Of a stretch of DNA of 64,000 nt, positions 33,771-44,950 are shown in pieces. Numbering within the stretch: position 1 is the first letter of the stretch; every line of letters begins with the position of its first letter. Under the pieces are notes generated by a model. The model was not told where the DNA came from and made no database searches. It worked only from the letters and a program-made list of their open reading frames with translations. The stretch spans positions 13,206,001 through 13,270,000 of the forward strand of contig AP026541.1 in assembly GCA_026075535.2 (NCBI GenBank), in the 5' to 3' direction. The stretch comes from Tricholoma matsutake. Lineage: Eukaryota; Basidiomycota; Agaricomycetes; Agaricales; Tricholomataceae. A program made the translations under genes and the position numbers.

Positions 33771-34617
33771 TAAGGCATGACACAGGTATGGGTAAACCCA
33801 TGATAATATGGTTATGGGTATGCACGGTTATGGGTATGGGTTGGAAGTTGCCGTACCTGGGCAATACTGTACCAATTTCCATGGTGTTACAGGTATGATG
33901 TGGGTATCTTTCGTTCTTGTTTTTTTCTAACTAACTAATGTTTTTATTTGACTTTTAGGTTCTAATGGTGCTATAACCGGCCCAAACAATGTCTATCATC
34001 ATTTGGGCCCTAGGTATTTTTTTCTATCTTTCATTCTTGTTTTTTCCTAACTAACTAATGTTTTTATTCAACTTTTAGGTTCTAATGGTGCTATAAGAAC
34101 GAGACGACACTGTTGACAGCACTGCCCCACCACTGTTGTGAGCCTCTGCTCGCAAGGTGGATAACAGGGATGGGAGCAGCAATGAACAAGAAATGACACA
34201 CCCCACCCCCAGCCTCATGAGCAACCGCTTGTGGGGTGGATCACAGGTGGGACGATGCAGTGGACCCGAGAACCACCACCACAACAGCACCCCCAACTGC
34301 TGCCACAAGCAACTGCTCGTGGGGTGGAAATGGGGAGCAATGAGTTTTGTTCGTGGCAACCATGGCCACCACCCCCCCCTCTCGCTGCAAACAGCTGCAA
34401 ACACGAGTGGGGGGGGGGATTCTTGTTCAATATATTAGTTTAATCTAGTGTAATTATACTATTAAAATACATATTCATGTCAAAACCCACAAATAACGAT
34501 GGACAACCCACCAAAACCCACGGTAATACCATACCCTTAACCATAGGGGTATGGTGTTGATGGATACGGGTGCGGGTACCACAAAATATACCCAGGGGTT
34601 ACCCATGTCATGCCCTA
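33771..34617. mobile_element. hAT-like non-autonomous element, TARGGCATGACA ends (847 bp)
   Basis: The inverted ends read TAAGGCATGACAC (left) and TAGGGCATGACATGG (right, complement). Flanking octamers are TGCCTTAC (33,763-33,770) and TGCCTTAT (34,618-34,625), a 7-of-8 TSD. Subterminal arms have many GGTATGGGTA/TACCCATACC words. The cargo is two intron-like linkers (…CTTTTAGGTTCTAATGGTGC), the hairpin GGCCCAAACAAT...ATTTGGGCC (33,979-34,009), and three GAGCA/TGCTC-type palindromes at 34,145-34,330. It has no coding potential. Confidence 0.75.
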
Positions 34618-34625
34618 TGCCTTAT

Positions 34626-34839
34626 CCTACATCCATATCTCTCACATGTCTCAGATTGCAACAGTTGTCTTTCATCAGATCATAGATTTTCCCCATGTCC
34701 ATTTTGCCTACATTTGTCTCTCATGGGTCTCATATTGTAACAATAGCTTTGGATAAATAGAAAAGATGGGATTAACTTGAAATACATTACATGACTTGGC
34801 AAGCATGAATATGAAGAGGTAAGTAAATCAATTACCACC
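34626..34839. other. No gene recognised
   Basis: Short spacer next to the hAT-like element. The words ATGTCTCAGATTG / TTTTGTCAGGTCATAGATTTTCCC echo 33,735-33,755, which suggests a small duplication of the insertion site region. Confidence 0.35.
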
Positions 34840-34869
34840 ATTAACCAGAATATATATTAAACAACACCC

Positions 34870-35993
34870 ATATCTCATTCATCACCTGACCCCTCATCTC
34901 CTGACCCCTCACCTGATACATCTGCCTCATCTTCATCATCCTCATCATCCTGCTGCTCAAGTCATTCCAATTTGTCTGGCATAGGTAGCTTGTATTCTGC
35001 CTGCACTTCATCACCATATTTGGCCATAAACTCCTTCTCTGGCATTCTTCCATTTCTCACCTGGCACAGAGCTCTGCAGGTGGCAGAGCAACATAAGCAC
35101 CATTCTTGACATATTGGGCAGGCTCATGTATAGAAAGATTGTTCCAATAGATAGGATCAAACCAATCAGTTGGGACTTTCTTTGGGAGAGCAGTGAGCTC
35201 AGATAACTTTGGCATGGGGTCTTCACGGCGTTGCTCCAGTCTACAGATAAATAGGATCAGTCAAATGTAAAAAGAAAAACCAAGATTGGCCAACTTAAGG
35301 TGTCTTCTTTTGCTTCTATTCATCTGCTTGCACTCTTGATCAGCCATTCTAAAGAATGCAGTGACTTTCATTGAACATCCCTGCTTCTCCTTGATGTGGT
35401 GCACCACATCAACTGACTCAGCATTCCCTTTGGCCAACTCATCATCTGAATGGGCCTCATTCTCTCTAGCCAAGGCCACAATGTGTTTATTGAAAACATG
35501 CACCCTGAACACATCCATCCTGCCATCAGCAAGCTATCAAGGTTTATTAGTAAATACAATCTGCAAATGGCATATACAGAATTCCAGGAATTACATACCA
35601 CACTACATTGTTTCCATACTCTGGTCATCTGCTTTGCTTTTGCAATACTTCCTGGATTCTTTGCCTCCAACTTGACAATACCATGCATATACGAGAAAAT
35701 GAAGCTTCGACTCCTTTTCTCATGTGCCAATCACTAGGCTTCTTGGGCTTCTTGGGTTGCTTTGCAAAGGCCTTGTGGGCTTTCTTTGCTTGCAAAGCTC
35801 TTGAACCGGGGTTCATGTTGCTCAGAGAATGCTTGCGCTTGTCAAGTCCAGCCTGAGATGGGCCAGCCTCCCCTGAACTAGAACTTGCAGGAGGAGCTAT
35901 TGGAATGTCAGAGTCAATTGAAGATGATGGAAGAAATAGTCCAGGTATCCAGTCAAGCCAGAAGATGAGTATGCACAAACACATTGAGAACAA
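34870..35993 (-). pseudogene. Unrecognised multi-exon gene, decayed
   Basis: Minus-strand fragments in order: a basic N-terminal part (35,900-35,730; SSSSGEAGPSQAGLDKRKH, AKKAHKAFAKQPKKPKKPSDW), a middle part in another frame (35,720-35,600; YMHGIVKLEAKNPGSIAKAK), 35,518-35,261 (HVFNKHIVALARENEAH, DVVHHIKEKQGCSMKVT), and a C-terminal part (35,240-35,060; MPKLSELTALPKKVPTDWF, VKNGAYVALPPAELC). It ends in an acidic tail (QQDDEDDEDEADVSGEGSG). The frames do not join without introns or frameshifts, and a TGA interrupts near 35,056. It looks like a repeated mushroom gene family, but I cannot name it. Confidence 0.5.
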
Positions 35994-36179
35994 AGGAACT
36001 CAATTGCAGCAAGCACAATCATGTGACATGTGGGAACATGCTGAACTTGAAGGTACTCAACACCCAGCATCTTGTAAGTTGCTTCACTCTTATTCCCCAA
36101 AGCCCCACTATGACATGCAGCACCCACCCCCAGCCCTGCTAGGAGAGGAAGACAGGAAGGCAGAACAAGGGGAATGAGT

Positions 36180-36418
36180 GCACAGCAGAGGGCCAAATGA
36201 CATGTCATCATTTGGGCTCTAGTTTGTTATCTCTCTTCTCTTCCTTGTTTTATATACTAATGAAGTTTATCTTTCTTTAGGATATAAACTACATGCCACC
36301 ACCTTCACCCCCTAACAACACCACCTCACCCCCTAACAACACCCACCACCATGAGCCACTGCTCGTGGGATGGATTGTGTAAATGATGGCAACAATGATG
36401 ATGAGCAACAACAGCACC
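36180..36418 (+). repeat. Hairpin plus intron-like module
   Basis: A stem-loop built on CCAAATGA/TCATTTGG (about 36,191-36,216) is followed by a pyrimidine-rich linker ending CTTTCTTTAGG (36,281), then CACCCCCTAACAACACCACC repeats and a GAGCCACTGCTC palindrome near 36,352. This is the same order as in the hAT-type cargo elsewhere. The ends of this unit are not visible. Confidence 0.55.
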
Positions 36419-37164
36419 TAAGGCATGACATGGGTACAGGTAAACCCATGATAATATGGTCATGGGTATGCATGGTTACAGGTATGGGTTGGAAGTTGCC
36501 GTACCCAGGCAATACTGTACCTGTTTCCATGGTGTTACGGGTATGATGCAGGTATCTTTCATTCTTGTTGTTTCCTAACTAATGAATGTTTTTATTTGAC
36601 TTTTAGGTTCTAATGGTGCTATAACCGGCCCAAATGATGTCTATCATCATTTGGGCCCTAGGTATTTTTTTCTATCTTTTGTTCTTGTTTTTATTTGACT
36701 TTTAGGTTCTAATGGTGCTATAACCGGCCCAAATGATGTCTATCGTCATTTGGGCCCTAGGTATTTTTTTCTATCTTTTGTTCTTGTTTTTATTTGACTT
36801 TTAGGTTCTAATGGTGCTATAACAATGAGACGACACCATCAACAGCACTTCCCCACCACCATTGCAAGCCTCTGCTTGCAAGGTGGATAACAGGGATGGG
36901 AGCAGCGATGAACAAGAAACAACATACCCTGCCCCCAGCCTCATGAGCAACTGCTCGTGGGGTGGATCACAGGTGGGACAATGATAACAAGCAGCAGCGG
37001 ACCCGGGGACCACCACCACAACAGCACCCCCAACCACTGCCTTGAGCAACTGCTCGTGGGGTGGAAATGGGGTGCAATGAGTTTCATTCTGGGTGACTAC
37101 AGCCACCACACCCCCCCCCCCCCCCTCTTGCTGCAAATGGCTGCAAATGCGAGTGGGGGGGTTT
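36419..37164. mobile_element. hAT-like element, TAAGGCATGACA end, truncated by gypsy C
   Basis: The left end (TAAGGCATGACATGGGTA) and the first ~150 bp match the element at 33,771. The cargo carries three tandem copies of a ~65-bp unit: TTTGGGCCCTAGGTATTT, pyrimidine tract, CTTTTAGGTTCTAATGGTGC, then GGCCCAAATGATG (hairpins at 36,627-36,657 and 36,726-36,756). GAGCAACTGCTCGTGGGG palindromes follow near 36,943 and 37,046. It stops at TTCTTGTT where gypsy C RT begins, so the right terminus is lost. Confidence 0.72.
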
Positions 37165-37165
37165 C

Positions 37166-39766
37166 TTGTTTGATACCAAGCTCAACGTCCATTGGGGCTA
37201 CAATAATGTGAGGATAAAGGAGGGAGATGAGTGGAAGGCAGCCTTTCATACCAACCATGGTCTTTTTGAACTGCTCATCATGTTCTTTGGCCTTACTAAT
37301 AGTCCTGCCACCTTCCAGACCATGATGAACAACATCTTCCATGACCTCATCCTCGAGGGCATCGTTTGTATCTACCTCGATGACATCCTCATCTTCACTC
37401 ACATGGTTGAAGAGCATTGTCGCATTACGCACCTCATCCTGGAATGACTTTGACAGTACAAACTCTACCTGCATCAGGACAAGTGCAAGTTTGAGAAGAC
37501 CAAGATCGAGTACCTCAGCCTGATTATCTTGGAGGGTCAGGTGGAGATGGATCCTGTCAAGGTGAATGGGGTCACAGCTTGGCCAATGCCCATGAACAAG
37601 AAGGAGGTGCAGTCTTTCCTGGGCTTCATCAATTTCTATTGGTGTTTCATCAAGGATTTCTCACATCATGCATGACCACTGTTTGACTTGATGGGGAAGG
37701 AGGCATGGAGGTGGGACAATGCACAACAGGAGGCATTTGAAAAGCTTAAGGAGATGGTCACTTCCACTCCCATTCTTACCTTTGCTGATGACTCACACCC
37801 CTTTTGTGTAGAGGCTGACAGTTCTGACTTTGCGACGTCCACCATGTTGTCTCAGCAGTCTCTAGAGGACCAGAAGTGGCATCCTGTTGCATTCTATTCC
37901 AAAAGCCTTAGTGCTGTGGAGCAAAACTACGAGATCCATGACAAGGAGATGTTGGCGATAATGCATGCACTTGAGGAATGGCGACACTTCCTCGAGGGTG
38001 CCCAACACAAGGTGGAAATTTGGACGGATCACAAGAACCTCGAGTACTTTATGATGGCCAAGAAATTGAACCGTTGTCAAGCTCATTGGTCCCTGTATCT
38101 ATCCAGGTTTGACTTCTCCTTGCACCACCGTCCGGGTCACAGCATGGGGAAGACCGATGCCCTCTCCCGATGTGCAGACCATGGGGATGGCAGCAATGAC
38201 AATCAAGACATTGTGTTGTTGCAGCCAAACCTGTTTACTATCTGGGCATTGGAAGGTATTGTACCCCAGGGCAAGGAGTGGGACATCCTATGTGACATTT
38301 GTTGTGTGAACCATATCAGTTTACATGAAAATGTCATGGACTGAGCTGTTAAAGAACTGAGGAAGGGATCCACCCTTTCCTTGCATGCAGCAGAGTGGGC
38401 TGAAAAGGAGGACTTGTTGTATTTCAGAGATCACATCTATGTCCCCAATGACCCAGACCTTTGTCAATGCATTATTTCCCAACACCATGACTCACGGATT
38501 GCTGGTCATCCTGGATGCTGGAAAACCTTGGAACTCACCTCATGGAATTATTGGTGGCCACAAATGTCAGGGGCTCATTGGTCAGTATTGCCATACTTGT
38601 GACCTTTGCTTACACACCAAGATTCCTCATCACAAACCGATTGGTGAGCTACACCCTCTCCCTGTCCCAGAGAGTTGTGGGATGTTGTTAGTGTCAATGT
38701 TGTGGTGGAGTTGCCAGAGTCGAATGGGTTTGATGCGGTGATGTGCACAGTTGATTCCACAGGAAAATGTGCTCACTTCATTGCAACTCACACCACTGTC
38801 AGTGCCCTGGGTGCTGCCTGACTCTATCTCCACCATGTGTGGAAATTACATGGACTTCCTGGTGCTTTCCTTTCTGACCATGGCCCTCAGTTTGTGGCAG
38901 AGTTCACCTGTGAGCTGTACCAACTTCTGGGGATCAAACTCCTCACTTCGACTGCTTATCACCCACAAACTGATGGCCAGACTGAGCGAGTCAACCAGGA
39001 ACTGGAGCAGTACATCTGCGTCTTTGTCAATGAGCGCGAGGACTATTGTGATGATCTCCTCCCCTTGGCTGAGTTTGGATACAACAACCACATCCACTCT
39101 TTGACTCAACAAACTCCTTTCTTCTTAGACACTGGACGGCATCCACATATGGGATTCAAACCTCACCAAGCTCCCTTGCACATTGAGACAGTGAACGAGT
39201 TCACAGAGCGCATGAGGGACAGTTTAGAGGAGGCAAAGGCAAAGGACAACATGGCACACTTTTACAATCAATGCCATTCTCCAATGCCACAGTACAAGGT
39301 TGGTGATTGAGTTTATCTTGACTCCAGTGACATCTCCACCACACGTCCATCCAAGAAACTCACCCATCACTTCCTGGGACCCTTTCCCATTGTCAAGTGT
39401 GTTGGAATGCATGCCTATCGTTTGTGCCTCCCAGCCTCCATGTCCAGACTTCACCCAGTCTTCCATGTTGTAAAACTCCTTCCAACTCCCCCAGATCCTT
39501 TCCCAGGACGCCGTTCACATCCACCACCACCACCTACAGTAATTGAGGGAGAACCCCAGTACAAAGTGGAGTCAATCTTGGACAGCCGGTTGCATCGAGG
39601 GAAGCTCTAATATTTGGTACACTGGAAGGGTTATGGGTATGAGGAGAACTCATGGGTTGAGGAGTCCGATGTGAATGCCCCTCAGTTAGTCAAGGAATTC
39701 CACCAACAGCACACTGCTGCACCGTGTCGCATTCAAGTCAGTGACTTTGGTTCTATGCGATTTTGA
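37166..39766 (+). pseudogene. Gypsy C pol (RT, RNase H, integrase, chromodomain), broken
   Basis: The RT part holds YLDD (about 37,373). RNase H (37,800-38,160) keeps VEADSSD, HDKEMLAI and WTDHKNLEYF. A stretch near 38,260-38,345 (QGKEWDILCDICC...) is not in gypsy B and looks like a small insertion. Zinc-binding (38,480-38,620) and integrase core (38,837-39,020; LSDHGPQFV, NQELEQY) are followed by a chromodomain (39,560-39,690). Frameshifts near 37,445, 38,565 and 38,690 and stops at 37,444, 37,672, 38,342, 38,818, 39,308 and 39,608 inactivate it. The stop at 39,608 replaces a Gln codon kept in gypsy B. Confidence 0.92.
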
Positions 39767-39801
39767 ATGCATCAGGGCGATGCATCTTAGAGGGGGGGTG
39801 A

Positions 39802-40224
39802 TGTAAGGGGACTAGAGGGTGCCCCATGTGTTTCTTCTATTTTTACATTCATCCTATATTTTTCCTCACCTCGTTTCCTTCTATTCTTCATTTTCCATGA
39901 TTTGTTTCTTATTTTATTACTAATTTCCCTTTCAATCACATTTGTGCATGTTGACAGTTTCATATTTAGAGACAGAGTACCCTTCCAACATCTACCCCTT
40001 GGTATGATGTCATGTGGCAGCCTTGATCAGCCTATCTCCGCCTTTTCTATTTTTAGATTACTATTTGATTTTGGCAGTCTTCACATATACTGGGCACTGG
40101 CAAAGGGGTCTTTAGAGTTTTCTCTTTGGATTTCCCTTTGCTAGGTGCACCTCTCATCCCTGTACTATGTAGTATAATTTTAACTTTGGATTTCCCTTTG
40201 CTAGAGGCTGAGGTTGCCCTTATA
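39802..40224 (+). repeat. 3' LTR of gypsy C
   Basis: TGTAAGGGG...CCCTTATA, 423 bp, preceded by the purine tract AGAGGGGGGGTGA. It contains two copies of CTTTGGATTTCCCTTTGCTAG-type sequence ~50 bp apart. The solo LTR at 25,026 has one copy and lacks the intervening segment. Confidence 0.9.
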
Positions 40225-40705
40225 GCCACTCATTCAGATGGCATGTCCTATCTTACCACCATTCCAGGAGAAATCCCAGTGAGCTTCCATTTTTTTGTGG
40301 CTGGCAAATGCCTGACTTTAGAAAGAATACCTGCACAGCAATTCATGTACCTTAAACAAGCCATCAGTATAACAGGACTGGGAATGCCCACCTTTGCCAA
40401 TGCACTGGATGTGGCATGAGAAATCTGTGGACATTTTGACCAACAGTTCATGGAGGGTATATTGGAGACATGGTCATGCTCTGGCAACTCTGAAGCAGTA
40501 CTTTACACTCCCCCCCCCCCCCCAGTCCGAGCAGACTCTGCTTGGACACACTCGGACACTCAGACTCTGCTCAGACTCTGCTCGGACACTTGGACAACAT
40601 CAATTGTGCATTTATTTACACCTTTTAAAGTACTGTCCAAGTAAAGTCCAAGTTCCAGTCTTAGAGAAAGTCTTATAAGTCTCACAAAATGATGTGTGCA
40701 CAGCA

Positions 40706-40780
40706 GGAATTGAACCAACAGCCTTCTGGACTAGCAATCACATGACAACAAAACATGCACACTCTACCACTTAAGCCAAG
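40706..40780 (-). other. tRNA-like A/B-box sequence in hAT arm
   Basis: On the minus strand TTGGCTTAAGTGGTAGAG (A-box-like) is followed ~50 bases later by TTGGTTCAATTCC (B-box). The spacing suits a class II tRNA, but no acceptor stem pairs, so this is not a tRNA gene. It may be a relict pol III promoter or a SINE head captured in the element arm. Confidence 0.55.
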
Positions 40781-41691
40781 TAGTCATTTAAAGTTACATA
40801 CATTATATCTATTTATTACTGAAATCTAATTTGTTATATATCATGAATAGATTATTAAATTGACCCCCTCGCATCTGTGTGAGGGGTAATTAATATGGGT
40901 AGTAATATGTATAATACTAAGCCCTCCCCTTGCAAGCTCGAGGGGAAGGGGCCATAACTATCAATTATAAGAATAAATTAAAAACACCCACCATGAGCAG
41001 TTGCTCATGGTGGCATTTGTCTCTCCCTGGGTCATCCCCTGGCCGTCTCGCTCTCCTGTCCCCATTCTTCTCCCCCCCAAACCACCCCACAAGCAGATGC
41101 TCGTAGGCATGGGGTGGGTGTCATCGTGGGTGTCCCCACTCTTGTCATTGTCTCCCTTCCCTCTTGTCTCCCTTCCCTCTCGTCTCCTTCCCCATTGTCT
41201 CTTCCCCCTCACCTTCCACCCTGTGAGCAGGGGCTCGCAGCAGCAGTGGGGATGGTGTCATCATCGTCATCATCATCGCCAGTAGTAGTTTGTACCTATA
41301 AAAAGTTAGTTAGGATCAAAAAATGAAATGAGAAAAGAAAATAAAAACTTACCTAGGACCCTAATTGTCATTGTTCCACCCATCGTCCACCCTACAAGCA
41401 GTGGCTTGTAGGGCTGGAGTGGGTGCTGTTGTTGTTCCCTGCTATCATTGTCATTCCACCCACCATCCACCCCACGAGCAGTTGCTTGTGAGGCTGGAGG
41501 TGGGTGGTGTGTCCTGCGTGGTGGGCATGAGTAGCTGTTCTTGTCGTTTCGAAGTTGCACCCATTCCCACCCCACGAGCAGCTGCTCATAGCAGTGGTTC
41601 TGAGTGCTTGTCATCATCATCATCAGCAGTACTAGATAATACCTAAAAAAGTTCATTAGTAACAAAAACAAGAAAAGAAAACTTACCAACA

Positions 41692-41723
41692 GCCCAAGAG
41701 ACATTGTTTGACGTCTCTTGGGC
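41692..41723. repeat. Perfect 11-bp-stem hairpin (type I, GCCCAAGAGAC)
   Basis: Stem GCCCAAGAGAC/GTCTCTTGGGC. The neighbouring copy at 42,065-42,092 has GCCCAAACGA/TCGTTTGGGC, and those at 36,627 and 36,726 have GGCCCAAATGA-type stems. Both sides change together. Confidence 0.75.
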
Positions 41724-44389
41724 CTTTTCTTTGTTTGCTTTGCCTTCCTTTCATGGTTTCCCGCTTGTACCCTCATCATTCCATCTTTCAGTCCCAGTCA
41801 TCTCCAGTCACCTTGTTGTGTTGTCATTCCATTTGGCCAAGTTGGCATCACCGTTGTCTTGCCGTTTTGCAGTTGTACCTGTTCCCACCCTGCAAGCAGT
41901 TGCTTGTGGTGGTGGTTCTGGGTCCTAGGGTGGTGGCTCTGTCAGCCATTGTCGTCATGTTGAGGCTGTGGCATTGTTATAACATAGATAGAACCTATCA
42001 TTAAGGAAATTTCAGCTAGTTAAACAAAACAACAAAAATCATGTAAAAAAACACTTACAAGTGAGCCCAAACGACAATGCCATCGTTTGGGCTTGTTCCC
42101 ATTGTTGGTTATCAAGGTAGGAGGTAAGGAGGAGGTGGCGCCGTTGCCAGCGTTGTTGATTATGTGGCTGTGTTGATTTGTCATCACAGCCGGGGCAGTA
42201 CATAGAGAGATATAACTACTTACCTGTAATGATGCTTTAGTCTAACTGCTATATTGCTGACTTAATTGTACTTTATCATATGACTATGAGGGTTCAATTC
42301 CTGCAGTAGCCACAGATTTTTCAGTCAATTATATAAGCAACTCGGACAGTCCTAGGACTGTACAAGTGCTGGTCCACTTGGACTCCGCTCGGATGCTCAG
42401 ACAGTCCTAGGACAGTCCGAGGACTCAGCTCAGACTCAGCTCGGACTAGACATTTAGTTTGGAAGGACTTTCAGCCAAAGAAGTCTGAGCAAAGTCCAAG
42501 CAAAGTCCTTGGACAGTCCTAGGACTGTCTGAGTGTCCAAGCAGAGTCCACTCGGATTGGGGGGGGGAGTGTAAAGACCTCCTCTGCAGGTCCATGGATT
42601 GATGTATCCAATCACTACCTAACACCTATAAGAGATGCACAGGATGTAGAGAAGTCCCTTTCGATAAGGGCATCGACCCACACAGCATCTTACAAGACAT
42701 GGCTAGAGGAGATGGATTGTGTTTGTACATTCACACTGAAGACAACTGAGTGCACTACTTTACAACCTGAAGAGATCTAATTGGAAACAAGAAATGAGTG
42801 CATCATCTTATTCAAACAAACAAAAACTTACATCAGACTGGCAGCGTTCAGGTTCAATGCCTGCAAGCTGCAAATGTTTGGCATCAGTGACATTGTGCAA
42901 CTCCAACTCTCCTTTGTGACTGTACCTGTGAAAGGAGGACACAAAAGGATGTTATTGGTGCTGCAATCAATAGCACTATTGAAGTGGGGCTCTAGCATGG
43001 TTCATACACAATTGGAATATTGAAATAGCTGAAGGACTCTTTCTTGCATAGATCATAGATGAAAGAAAAGCTGATGTCAAGCAACACAACATCAATTCAA
43101 ATATCAATGAAGGTGCCTCCAAAAACTCAAAGACTAAAACAAAGGATTGGGTATGGTCAGTTGGATGAGTATATCAGCAGGGAGAGAGCGGAGAAGTGCG
43201 ATAAGATGGTTGTCAACACTCAAGGGGCAAGTCCACATCATTCCATAGAATTAAAATACAAGAAGTGGTATACAATGTGTTTTCAATTATATAAGCAACC
43301 CAGGGATAGCTTCAGTCATAAATTCAAGACAAGGTTAGGGTTAACCATGGCCAAATTGGACACAGCCACACTTGCTACAGTGCTGGCCAAGGAGAATTAT
43401 CCTTCTATCCACCCAATTTTGGCATAGCATTGCAGAGATGCAAAAGAGATGTACTTACCAACTGTACTATTTTTTGATATGTTAAACTGTACCTATGTCA
43501 CAATACTTACATTAAACATAGTTTGTTTGAACTTTGACAAGGCACCAAGCTGAGTTTGGGGACAAAAGTTGAGTGCTGGGTGATTTTTCAGGTGTTTGAT
43601 ATGCATTTTGTGAAATGCTTCTGTTCAAGTCCATCATTTTATACAGACTATGAATGCAGATAATGTATGCTTTGATGATGGGTCAAGGACAACTAGTGCT
43701 TGAAGGTCCAGTCATGCAGACCAGAAAATAACCAAGACTGAACCGAGCTGTAACTGATGTAGGCAGACCTGCAGTCATGGTCCTTGTGGTTACAGCACTG
43801 GTTTGGTCTGCGGTTCACTAATCTCAAGATGAACCGCAAAACTGTTTGAGACCAGTTAGAACCAGTCTCAAACCAAACCCTTAGTCCTAAGTGTATGTAT
43901 TATAAATATATCTATTGAACTACTTATGTACATAAAAAGTGGGGCACACCCAAAGGAAAGCATGGAAATGTGAGCCATTTAAATATCATGGACTATTTGT
44001 ATGTATTTGCATGGTCACACACTTTCATTTACACATTTTTGATGTGTCTACACTTTTCATTTATATGTTTACACTTATTTGTATGGCATTACCACAACCT
44101 GCAACATGAGTCGTGTCTCTCCCACCACCACCAACCATTTGGGCCCAGGTAAATTTACTATCTTTTCTTACTTAACATTTCTAACTAACTTTTTTATTTG
44201 TTTTTAGGTTCTATACTTGTAACAATGACACAACCATCTCCCACAGCTGCAGGCCCCTGCTCACAGGGTGGCTGATGGAACCACAATGCCCAGAGACAAC
44301 AACAACAAGCTCCCACCTCCAGCTTCGTGAGCCACTGCTCATGGGGTGGAGTGTGGGTGCTAGAATATTGGACAACAGCTTGATGACAG

Positions 44390-44690
44390 GTGGGGACAAC
44401 AGACAATGGCCAGGGATGATGAACAAAGGGCAGGGATAATGAACAACAGGCAGGGATGACAAATGACAGGCAGGGACACCAAACAATGGCCAGGGATGAC
44501 CAACAACAGACAGGGACTACCAATGATGGGTAGGGATGACCAATGATGGGCAGGGACAATGTTTGATGGGTAGGAATGATGAAAGGACAATGACAACAGG
44601 GATGGGGACAATGATAACAGGGATGGGGACAATGACAACAGGGATGGGGACAACAACAATGATGGCAGGAAAGGTGGCGACAACAGCACC
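44390..44690. repeat. Minisatellite of ~21-23 bp units
   Basis: About ten degenerate copies of CAGGGATGACNAACNACAGG, then three nearly identical 21-bp units of the form AATGACAACAGGGATGGGGAC. It lies inside the outer hAT-type element. Confidence 0.75.
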
Positions 44691-44950
44691 AATAATTAGC
44701 CCCACAAGCCTCGCTTGTGGGGTAGTATTTTAGTATATTATTTTTTGGTATATATATTAGTTACATAAAATAGTTAGTATACAGTCATAGGATCAGTCAG
44801 AACTGGTTGAGAACTGCAGACGGACTGCTCAGAACCAGTTCTGAGTGGTTTGGTCTGCAGTTATGTAGAATTTTGAATAGTATAGGACTGGTTCAGTCCT
44901 CGGTCCTCACCCACAAGGGTGAAAAACTGGGACTGCACCAAACTTTCAAG

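Larger units (their letters stand above)
37165..40224 (+). mobile_element. Ty3/gypsy element C, 5'-truncated
   Basis: This copy starts inside RT and runs through RNase H, integrase and chromodomain to a 3' LTR. It is the same family as gypsy B. There is no gag, protease or 5' LTR. The 5' break joins hAT-type cargo directly and the 3' LTR abuts a broken gene that resumes at 40,225. Confidence 0.92.
40496..42581. mobile_element. Non-autonomous hAT-type element (CAGTA-end family, copy 1, 2086 bp)
   Basis: Inverted ends: CAGTACTTTACACTCCCC on the left, GGGGAGTGTAAAGACCTC on the right. Flanking octamers are CTCTGAAG (40,488-40,495) and CTCTGCAG (42,582-42,589), a 7-of-8 TSD inside a coding region. 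Both arms are rich in GGACTCxGCTCGGAC words and carry a B-box-like GGTTCAATTCC in inverted orientation (40,706 and 42,291). The cargo, on the minus strand, has two hairpins with GCCCAA stems (41,692-41,723, 42,065-42,092), intron-like linkers (41,285-41,365, 41,640-41,690, 41,985-42,060) and about seven GAGCA/TGCTC palindromes. Confidence 0.85.
40225..43427 (+). pseudogene. Unrecognised gene split by a hAT-type insertion
   Basis: Coding sequence runs 40,225-40,419 (IATHSDGMSYLTTIPGEIP, FHFFVAGKCLTLERIPAQQF) and, after a TGA at 40,417, to 40,495. It then resumes past the element at 42,590 (PWIDVSNHYLTPIRDAQD, TASYKTWLEEMDC) and 42,781-43,023 (LAAFRFNACKLQMFG, LSFVTVPVKGGHKR). A 122-residue frame follows at 43,059-43,427 (KQRIGYGQLDEYISRERAEK). 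The 5' part is missing because gypsy C abuts it. I do not recognise the family; it could be a host gene or part of another transposon. Confidence 0.5.

Noticed and set aside
40503..42575. A pair of independent SINEs facing each other
   Set aside because: The two arms are the inverted ends of one element bounded by a near-perfect 8-bp duplication.
44697..44760. Helitron 3' end (hairpin followed by CTRR)
   Set aside because: A perfect hairpin is present, but no CTRR terminus follows and the sequence sits inside a hAT-type element with a TSD.
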